From Hyphomicrobium sulfonivorans (lineage in GTDB: Bacteria; Pseudomonadota; Alphaproteobacteria; Rhizobiales; Hyphomicrobiaceae), in the NCBI RefSeq assembly GCF_013306565.1, contig NZ_PZPO01000001.1:868001-932000 (forward strand): a stretch of DNA of 64,000 nt, written 5' to 3'. Within the stretch, counting starts at the first letter, position 1; every line of letters starts with the position of its first letter. The translations under genes were made by a program, and so were the position numbers. The notes under the pieces are model-generated. The model was given only the letters and a program-made list of their open reading frames with translations. It searched no databases and had not been told where the DNA came from. Positions 58,321 through 64,000 of this stretch are shown here, in pieces.

Positions 58321-58818
58321 GCCACGAGAACGGGTGAAACCGTCGACGTTGAATAGGCTTTCTGCCGCTGAAAAATCACAAGGCCCGCATGTCGTGAGAC
58401 AGCGGGCCTTAGTTTTTCTGGGCAATGTTGTGTGTGAGTGAGGAGAGCAGAATCAGAACCTGGGCGCGAAGGGCGGCCTGAGACGCCGCGTCAAAGACAG
58501 CCGCTGCGGCTGCAGAAGGAAGCGCAGTCGTGCACCTGCCCGCGGTGGCGATGAGGGCTATGGTTGGCAATAGCCTCCGCGTACCAGTGTTCCGCCTAGA
58601 TCGGGGCAAAGCTGGCTTACCGGGAACCCGCTCCGACATGGCATTGGCTAGCAGCCATGCAACAGCGCCGGCGCAGAGCGTTGTTGTAGATCGAGGCCAC
58701 GCATGAACGCGTGACGGGACGATCACAGATCGTTGACATTGGAAGTTTAAGCGGGCAACGGCAGCCATAGCAGCGGCGCGCATACCGTAGCGACTGCCGA
58801 CGTGCCGACGGGCGCGCG
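58321..58818. other. Intergenic region after atpC
   Basis: Contains the operon terminator and then about 400 bases with no supported gene. A 124-codon minus-strand frame (58409-58783) has no ribosome site, begins in Ala-rich random sequence and its end overlaps the atp terminator. Confidence 0.5.
58380..58417 (+). terminator. Terminator of the ATP synthase operon
   Basis: AAGGCCCGC-A-TGTC / GACA-GCGGGCCTT stem with a GTGA tetraloop, followed by AGTTTTT. Confidence 0.85.
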
Positions 58819-59385
58819 TTACTCGGCTGCGACAGCCATGGCGGCAGGCGATCCGAAACGCGCGAACTCACGCGCAACTTCCTCGTACACTGGGCGGCGA
58901 TAGCCGATGGCCAGCGACGGCACCTCCTGCAGGGGCACCCAACGCCATTCCTCGAACTCGGGCTTGCTCGCGCCGCCCTTCGGCGTGATGTCGATCTCGC
59001 TGTCCAGACCGTCGAAACGCATTGCATACCAACGCAGGCGATGCCCGGCGTAGCGGCCCTTGAGGGCGATGCCCATCAACTCCGGCGGCAGGTGATACGT
59101 CAGCCAGGTGGGGATCTCGCCGATGAGCGTCGCATTGGTAACGCCGGTTTCTTCCCACAGCTCGCGGAAAGCAGCTTCACGCGAAGGCTCCATCGGCTCA
59201 ATGCCGCCCTGCGGCAGTTGCCAGACGGTTTCGCTGCCCGCCGCGATGGCGGCGTTGCCCGTGGCCCACTTCGGGCGGTGTTTGCCCATCCATACGTGTC
59301 CATCCCGATTGAACAGCACAACACCTACGCACGGCCGCATGGGCAGGGCGGTGGTCGAAGCATTGGATGAGCGCGAAGTGGACAT
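58819..59385 (-). CDS. rppH: RppH-like RNA pyrophosphohydrolase (Nudix), copy 1
   Basis: 188 residues. RPCVGVVLFNRDGHVWMG, Nudix box GGIEPMEPSREAAFRELWEETGVTNATLIGEIP, LPPELMGIALKGRYAGHRLRWYAMRF and EFEEWRWVPLQEV. RppH removes pyrophosphate from 5'-triphosphorylated mRNA and starts decay, or hydrolyses diadenosine polyphosphates. Next to a second, related gene. Confidence 0.9.
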   Translation of the reverse strand: MSTSRSSNASTTALPMRPCVGVVLFNRDGHVWMGKHRPKWATGNAAIAAGSETVWQLPQGGIEPMEPSREAAFRELWEETGVTNATLIGEIPTWLTYHLPPELMGIALKGRYAGHRLRWYAMRFDGLDSEIDITPKGGASKPEFEEWRWVPLQEVPSLAIGYRRPVYEEVAREFARFGSPAAMAVAAE

Positions 59386-59502
59386 GTGTGGCCAGCTATC
59401 AACAGTACGAGTGCGAGAAAACTGATTCTATCCGACTTTGCCGCGAAAATTAAGCTATTCTATGACGTTAACAAAAATGTGCACCGATGCATCGGTGTGG
59501 CG

Positions 59503-60021
59503 TCATCGCAGCGGTCGTGCGTGCGCTGCAAACGCCGATACAACCTGCTGATATACCGAGCGTTTGAACGGAACGATGAGATCCGCGACCTGATCCAGCG
59601 GGTTCCAGCGCCAGTGGGAAAACTCGGCCTTGTGGCCTGCCGGAGCAGCGATGTTGATCTCGCTGTCATCGCCATCGAAGCGCATCGCGAACCATTTTTG
59701 TGCCTGCCCGCGATACTTCCCCTGCCAGGCCTTGCCGATCAGCTCCGGCGGCAGATCGTATCGAAGCCAGTCATCGGTCTCGCCGATGATGGTGGCCGAG
59801 CGAATGCTGGTTTCCTCGTACAGCTCACGCAGCGCCGCCTCGGCAGGATCCTCGCCCTTGTCGATGCCGCCCTGGGGCATCTGCCACCATGCGCCCGGGC
59901 CCTCCGGCTCGCCCGGAGCGTCGGCGCGTCGCCCGATCCAGACGAGCCCGTCGCGATTGAACAGCGCGATGCCTACACAGGGGCGATAGTCGGTCGGGAT
60001 GGAGTGGTGTGATTTGCTCAT
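59503..60021 (-). CDS. rppH: RppH-like RNA pyrophosphohydrolase (Nudix), copy 2
   Basis: 172 residues, closer in length to E. coli RppH (176). [101 protein letters not shown]. It shares the order and much of the sequence of copy 1, so the two derive from a tandem duplication. This copy is the more likely true RppH. Confidence 0.92.
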   Translation of the reverse strand: MSKSHHSIPTDYRPCVGIALFNRDGLVWIGRRADAPGEPEGPGAWWQMPQGGIDKGEDPAEAALRELYEETSIRSATIIGETDDWLRYDLPPELIGKAWQGKYRGQAQKWFAMRFDGDDSEINIAAPAGHKAEFSHWRWNPLDQVADLIVPFKRSVYQQVVSAFAAHARPLR

Positions 60022-60141
60022 TGGATCGACGTCTCGGTTGTTAGGAGGCTGTTCGGCGCGACCCGCCGCCGGACCTGCGCGGATCTAGAGTCTTTCTGCG
60101 TTTCGTTGAATCGCGAAAAGACACTAGACGTTTGTTTCTAC

Positions 60142-60184
60142 GTGCTTCTCGTCGGAAAATCGGTTCCCACTTTTTCGGAAGCAC
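60142..60184 (-). repeat. Dispersed palindromic repeat, copy 2
   Basis: Reverse-orientation copy of the element at 24132-24174, 40 of 43 bases identical, with the same outer arms GTGCTTC / GAAGCAC and inner CGGAAAA / TTTTCCG-type pairing. Confidence 0.75.
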
Positions 60185-60375
60185 TCTGAGAAAGCCAGCT
60201 TAGCACTAGCGGACTTGTGTGGCAGGTGGTGAGGCGGCGGTCACATACCGCAGAAAGCCCTAACCCGGTCTGCCATCCAGCGCGCCCGCCATGTGATCGG
60301 CTCCGCGAACAGATCGCCGGCATGCTCCTGTCTGCGACGCTCCGCCGATGCTCATTCAAGTTCGGCGCCGCGAAC

Positions 60376-60409
60376 GAAAACAGCCGGACCGCAGTTTGCG
60401 ATCCGGCTG
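60376..60409 (-). terminator. Terminator of the envC-ctpA operon
   Basis: CAGCCGGA / TCCGGCTG stem with inner CGCA / TGCG pairing; the minus-strand transcript continues with TTTTCG. Confidence 0.75.
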
Positions 60410-60442
60410 GTTGTCAGCGTCAGAAACTGAAGCTTTGGAACC

Positions 60443-61831
60443 TCAGTTCTTGGCCTTTTCCTTGGCGCCTTCCGGCAGAGCCTTCTGTGCGGTCTGGCTA
60501 TCCGTGGCCGTGCCGCGCAGGAACGAAAGCGCATACTGGAGCTGCGTGTCCTTCTCGGCTTCCTTGGGCACATAGGCCGACGAGCCGGAGGATTCCTTGG
60601 CAGGTTCTGCGCCTTCTTCTTCCTTGCCGGTTTCCGGATTGCGCAGATGGCCGCGCAGCGAAGCCTCGCCGCGTGAGCTGTCGGCGGCGGAGACGGTCTT
60701 CTTCTTCAGCTCATCCGGCAGTTCCTGTTCGATCACGATGTCAGGGTCGATGCCCTTGGCCTGGATCGAGCGGTTGGAAGGGGTGTAGTAACGGGCAGTC
60801 GTCAGGCGGATGGCGCCGTTTGCACCCAGCGGAATGATGGTCTGCACCGAGCCCTTACCGAACGAACGCGTGCCGATGACGGTGGCGCGCTTGTGGTCCT
60901 GCAGAGCGCCGGCAACGATTTCAGACGCCGAAGCCGAGCCACCGTTGATGAGCACGACAACCTTCTTGCCGTCGGTCAGATCGCCAGGGTTCGCCTGTGC
61001 GCGCTGAGTTTCCTCGTTGTTGCGACCCTTGGTGAGAACCACGGCACCGCGATCGAGGAAGTCATCGGACACAGCAATCGCCTGATCCAGCAAACCACCG
61101 GGGTTGTTGCGCAGATCGATGATGTAGCCCTTGAGGTTCTTGCCCAGTTCCTTCTTGGCAGTCTCGATCGCCTTCACGAGGTTGGCGTGGGTCTGCTCGT
61201 TGAAGGTGGTGACCTTGATGTAGGCGATGTCGTCACCCTCGTTGCGGGCTTTGACGGCATTGATGCGGATGATGTCGCGCGTCACCTTCACGTCGAAGGG
61301 ATCGTCGGTGCCCTTACGCACGATCGTCAGGCTGATCGGCGTGTTGACCGGTCCGCGCATTTTCTCAACCGCCTGCTCGAGCGTCAGACCGACGATCTGC
61401 TCACCGTCAAGGTGGGTGATCAGGTCGTTCGCCTGCAGTCCGGCCTTGTATGCGGGTGTGTCGTCGATCGGCGACACGACCTTCACGACGCCGTTCTCCA
61501 TCGTCACTTCGATGCCGAGGCCGCCGAACTCACCGCGCGTCTGCACCTGCATGTCGCGATAGTTCTTCGGGCTCAGATAGGACGAGTGCGGGTCGAGAGC
61601 CGTGAGCATGCCGTTGATGGCCGACTCGATCAGCATCGTGTCGTCCGGCTTGTCGACATAGTCGGCGCGAACGCGCTCAAGCACGTCGCCGAACAGATCG
61701 AGCTGACGATACAGTTCTGAATTCTGCGAGGCCGAAGCCGAGTAGGTGCGCGTAACGTTGAGGAGGGTCGTCGCTCCGGCGAGGCCCGTCATCAGCAGGA
61801 ACGTCCAGAAGGCGAATTCCGTCTTGCGCAT
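60443..61831 (-). CDS. ctpA: Carboxy-terminal processing protease CtpA (S41, PDZ)
   Basis: 462 residues from ATG 61831. N-terminal membrane/signal segment (FAFWTFLLMTGLAGATTLL), PDZ domain (about 95-175, RGEFGGLGIEVTMENGVVKVV), S41 core with the Ser301/Lys326 dyad (NGGSASASEIVAGAL and RSFGKGSVQ). The C-terminal tail is Lys/Glu/Ala-rich. CtpA trims periplasmic proteins, including peptidoglycan hydrolases, in other proteobacteria. Its ATG overlaps the stop codon of the upstream envC-like gene (TAATG), so the two are translationally coupled. Confidence 0.95.
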   Translation of the reverse strand: MRKTEFAFWTFLLMTGLAGATTLLNVTRTYSASASQNSELYRQLDLFGDVLERVRADYVDKPDDTMLIESAINGMLTALDPHSSYLSPKNYRDMQVQTRGEFGGLGIEVTMENGVVKVVSPIDDTPAYKAGLQANDLITHLDGEQIVGLTLEQAVEKMRGPVNTPISLTIVRKGTDDPFDVKVTRDIIRINAVKARNEGDDIAYIKVTTFNEQTHANLVKAIETAKKELGKNLKGYIIDLRNNPGGLLDQAIAVSDDFLDRGAVVLTKGRNNEETQRAQANPGDLTDGKKVVVLINGGSASASEIVAGALQDHKRATVIGTRSFGKGSVQTIIPLGANGAIRLTTARYYTPSNRSIQAKGIDPDIVIEQELPDELKKKTVSAADSSRGEASLRGHLRNPETGKEEEGAEPAKESSGSSAYVPKEAEKDTQLQYALSFLRGTATDSQTAQKALPEGAKEKAKN

Positions 61832-63279
61832 TATCCTTGCACCTTTCGATCCCTCGCGGCCCACCATGGGTCGGGGTTTACAGGCCTTCCGTCCTTACGA
61901 AACTCCACGTACAGGACGGGGGCACTATTAGCGGCAACGGGGCGTGTCTGTTGCGACCAGCCACTCATAGTTCCGATGGGCTCAGCCGCGAGCACGAACT
62001 GTCCCGGCTGAACGTCGATCTGAGAGAGGCCGGCTAGCAGAACATGATAGCCGTCGCCGGCATTGATTATCAAGAGTTGGCCGTAGCTGCGAAACTCACC
62101 AGCGTAAACGATCCAGCCATCGCACGGTGAGGTGACCTGAGCGCCCTGACGGGTCTCAAAAACGATGCCTTTGGACTGTCCGCCGTATTGCGTCTTGTCG
62201 CCGAAGTTGAGCACCTTCCGGCCTTGTGCAGGAAGCGGCAAAAGCCCTTTTGCCTTGATAAATTCGACCTCAGGCTCAATTCGGCCGGGTCGTCCAAGGG
62301 CTGTGCTCGGCGCCAGTTCGACGACATTAAATTCCTTCTCGGCGCTCTTCGCGGAGGCTGCCTTTACATCGGCTGCCGGCGCTGCGGGAGGGGTATCGAT
62401 AGGGGTAGGTGCGTCACTGGCGGAAGATGAATTCGGCGTAATGTTGGGCTTTTCTCGCGCTCGCTGGGCCTCATACGCCCCCAGTCCGGTGTTTGTCTGC
62501 ACCGCCTTGTCGAGCTGGACGATGAGGTCGTTGAGGTTGTTGACGTTGCGCGAGATGTCAGCAGCAGCCGTGCGCATCTGCTTCAGTTCGGACTGGCGCT
62601 CGTCGAGGGCGACGCTTTTTTCCTGCATCAGACCTGACAGGCGCACGCGGGCGTCGCTGAAGTGGGCCATCTCGCTGCGCAGCTTGTCGCGCTGGCTGCG
62701 GATGTCGCCAGTCACGCGGGCGAGTTCATTCAGGCGGGTCAGCAGCGCTTGCGCCTGATTGCCGAGTTCAGGAAACGCAGCCGACAACAGCATCGCGCTG
62801 CGCACCATCTCCAGCGCATCTTCGCGCTCGGTGATGATTGCCGGCGGCGGGTTGCGGCCCATGCGCTGGAGTGCACCCAGCAACTTGGCAATCTGGTCGT
62901 TACGCTGGCTGAGTGAGCCGCGCAGTATGCGTTCCTGGCTCTCCAGTTCTTCAAGCCGGGATTCGATGTCGGTCAGCTTGCCTTCGCTGTCCTTGATGAT
63001 CTTGGCAGTGTCCATTAACTGCGTATTCAGGCGTTCCCGCTCGGCTGCGAGGCCATCAACGTCGCCCTCAAGAGACTTGGCGCGCTGCTGGACGTTCTGT
63101 AGTTCCTGCTGCTTATGCTCAAGCCGATTCTTTGCTTCTTCCGCTGAGGCAGGCTTTGAGCGTTCCTGAGCGGCGGCGGTCGATAGGCACACCGGCGCTG
63201 CGACGCCGGTGATGGCCAGAACGGCGGCCAGCAGGCGAGAACGGTGGTGGGTGGAAAGGGTCAGGCGTGCCCGCGTCAA
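61831..63279 (-). CDS. EnvC-like murein hydrolase activator (degenerate LytM/M23)
   Basis: 482 residues. Signal peptide (LLAAVLAITGVAAPVCLSTAAAQ), long coiled coil (about 45-265, EEAKNRLEHKQQELQNVQQRAKSLEG...), Pro/Ala linker and a C-terminal LytM domain (about 355-480). The zinc ligands of active M23 enzymes are missing: the first His is replaced (FGDKTQYGG) and the HxH pair reads YVEFR, as in EnvC and other activators of amidases. It probably controls septal peptidoglycan splitting. Operon with ctpA, which may degrade or limit it. Confidence 0.9.
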   Translation of the reverse strand: MTRARLTLSTHHRSRLLAAVLAITGVAAPVCLSTAAAQERSKPASAEEAKNRLEHKQQELQNVQQRAKSLEGDVDGLAAERERLNTQLMDTAKIIKDSEGKLTDIESRLEELESQERILRGSLSQRNDQIAKLLGALQRMGRNPPPAIITEREDALEMVRSAMLLSAAFPELGNQAQALLTRLNELARVTGDIRSQRDKLRSEMAHFSDARVRLSGLMQEKSVALDERQSELKQMRTAAADISRNVNNLNDLIVQLDKAVQTNTGLGAYEAQRAREKPNITPNSSSASDAPTPIDTPPAAPAADVKAASAKSAEKEFNVVELAPSTALGRPGRIEPEVEFIKAKGLLPLPAQGRKVLNFGDKTQYGGQSKGIVFETRQGAQVTSPCDGWIVYAGEFRSYGQLLIINAGDGYHVLLAGLSQIDVQPGQFVLAAEPIGTMSGWSQQTRPVAANSAPVLYVEFRKDGRPVNPDPWWAARDRKVQG

Positions 63280-63462
63280 AGGCCGGTTGCTCCGAATAAT
63301 ATGGCTGAGTCTCTACTGAGGCTGGAAATACGGCAATTATGGCGCGCAGGCCTTGCCATAGGGTTGCGGCGGTTGGCTTCAGCGTTGGCCGCCAGCAGAT
63401 ACGGTTTGCGGGCCGTAGTTCAAAGGCCTAATGAATGGGCCAGCAAACAGGGATCGAATACG

Positions 63463-63654
63463 ATGGAAACAGTGCTCTACCACATGACCACAATCGCGGT
63501 AGTGGCGGTGGCTATCGTGCTCTTTCTGGGCATTATGACGATTGGGCAGGGCAGACCCAACCTCAGCCAGAAGCTGATGCGCTGGCGCGTTGGCCTGCAG
63601 GCGCTGGCAATTGCCATCATTGTGCTCTACGCGGTCGTTCATACCTACGCTTAA
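63463..63654 (+). CDS. Twin transmembrane protein (HIG1-like)
   Basis: 63 residues with two membrane helices (VAVAIVLFLGIMTIGQ and LQALAIAIIVLYAVVHTYA) separated by a conserved short loop RPNLSQKLMRWRVG. This loop is the signature of the small alphaproteobacterial twin-TM family related to HIG1/Rcf proteins, which modulate respiratory oxidases. It often precedes the cobalamin adenosyltransferase gene, as here. Confidence 0.82.
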   Translation: METVLYHMTTIAVVAVAIVLFLGIMTIGQGRPNLSQKLMRWRVGLQALAIAIIVLYAVVHTYA

Positions 63655-63727
63655 AGGCGCCAGCTGCGGCGGTCGCCATCCGGATCGGCGAAGTCTCAGG
63701 CTCGGCACTACGGGATCGGCAAGTCGA

Positions 63728-64000
63728 ATGGTTGTACTCAGCAAGATTTATACGCGCACCGGCGATAAAGGCACCACCGCGCTGGGAAGCGGCGAGCGGG
63801 TGCTCAAGCACGATCTGCGGATCGCGGCTTACGGTACGGTGGACGAGACCAACGCCAGCATCGGCATGGTGCGGGTGCATCTGGGTTCGGGCCATCCCGG
63901 CGTCGACGCCAAGCTGGTGCGGGTTCAGAACGATCTGTTCGACCTTGGCGCCGATCTGTGCGTGCCTGATCGCGGCCAGAAGATGGAATATGAGCCGCTG
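63728..64000 (+). CDS. PduO-type cob(I)alamin adenosyltransferase, N-terminal part
   Basis: Cut off by the right edge; 91 residues visible. VVLSKIYTRTGDKGTTALGSGERVLKHDLRIAAYGTVDETNASIG is the ATP-binding N-terminal region of PduO/EutT-like ATP:corrinoid adenosyltransferases. It makes adenosylcobalamin, the cofactor of methylmalonyl- and ethylmalonyl-CoA mutases, which fits the ethylmalonyl-CoA genes at 17 kb. Confidence 0.93.
   Translation, partial: MVVLSKIYTRTGDKGTTALGSGERVLKHDLRIAAYGTVDETNASIGMVRVHLGSGHPGVDAKLVRVQNDLFDLGADLCVPDRGQKMEYEPL

Larger units (their letters stand above)
60022..60442. other. Intergenic region between the rppH pair and ctpA
   Basis: 421 bases holding the second copy of the dispersed palindromic repeat (60142-60184) and the ctpA terminator (60376-60409). 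No supported gene; a 73-codon minus-strand frame merely reads through the repeat. Confidence 0.5.

Noticed and set aside
58409-58783. A 124-codon minus-strand frame after the ATP synthase operon
   Set aside because: No ribosome site, low-information Ala/Arg-rich sequence, and it overlaps the atp terminator hairpin.
60138-60359. A 73-codon minus-strand frame near the ctpA terminator
   Set aside because: Its C-terminal part is only the translation of the dispersed palindromic repeat; no ribosome site.

Overview
The window reads as one contiguous, gene-dense, GC-rich chromosomal segment of an alphaproteobacterium, most likely of the Hyphomicrobiales (Rhizobiales). Supporting signs are the block mdh-sucC-sucD-sucA-sucB-(VOC)-lpdA followed by xerC, cbpAM and priA and then atpHAGDC, the DUF2794 and DUF1223 proteins, ethylmalonyl-CoA-pathway genes, an orphan pqqA, and frequent GTG/TTG starts. 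The assignment is inferred from gene content and synteny; no marker gene such as rRNA is present. I found no tRNA, rRNA, CRISPR array, insertion sequence or prophage.

Layout. 1-9.7 kb: the end of an FtsX-like permease, a Bax-inhibitor-1 protein, DUF2794, an M3 peptidase, a secreted DUF1223 protein and aconitase. 9.9-13.0 kb: ccmABCDG for haem export and thioreduction in cytochrome c maturation. 13.2-15.6 kb: a beta-carbonic anhydrase divergent from a SulP anion transporter. 15.8-19.0 kb: pyridoxal kinase, then malyl-CoA thioesterase and mesaconyl-CoA hydratase. 19.3-29.4 kb: succinate dehydrogenase, with sdhCDA and sdhB separated by about 6.7 kb of accessory genes (VOC, SDR, small secreted proteins, pqqA, an Ntn hydrolase, a Nudix hydrolase). 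30.2-33.9 kb: a histone-H1-like protein, GNAT, ZapE and a matrixin-like protease. 34.1-43.8 kb: malate dehydrogenase, succinyl-CoA synthetase and the complete 2-oxoglutarate dehydrogenase complex. 43.9-52.2 kb: GIY-YIG-like protein, TraB/GumN, XerC, CbpM/CbpA, PriA, an S41 peptidase and a Gly/His-rich secreted protein. 52.5-58.3 kb: the F1 ATP synthase operon with two extra genes (ohr and a CxxC acidic protein). 58.8-64.0 kb: two tandem RppH-like Nudix genes, CtpA and an EnvC-like factor, a twin-TM protein and the start of a cobalamin adenosyltransferase.

The central theme is respiratory energy metabolism: aconitase, 2-oxoglutarate dehydrogenase, succinyl-CoA synthetase, succinate dehydrogenase and malate dehydrogenase feed electrons to a cytochrome-c respiratory chain (ccm), and F1 ATP synthase uses the gradient. 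The ethylmalonyl-CoA genes and pqqA are compatible with growth on C1/C2 or alcohol substrates, but neither pathway is complete here.

Most notable observations: the unannotated 29-residue pqqA at 24336-24425 with its own terminator; the F1 operon carrying ohr between atpG and atpD and a CxxC protein between atpD and atpC; a terminator-like hairpin in the atpH leader; a long compound inverted repeat between sucD and sucA; the split sdh operon; and a dispersed palindromic repeat present twice, 36 kb apart. No clearly new defence or mobile system was recognised.
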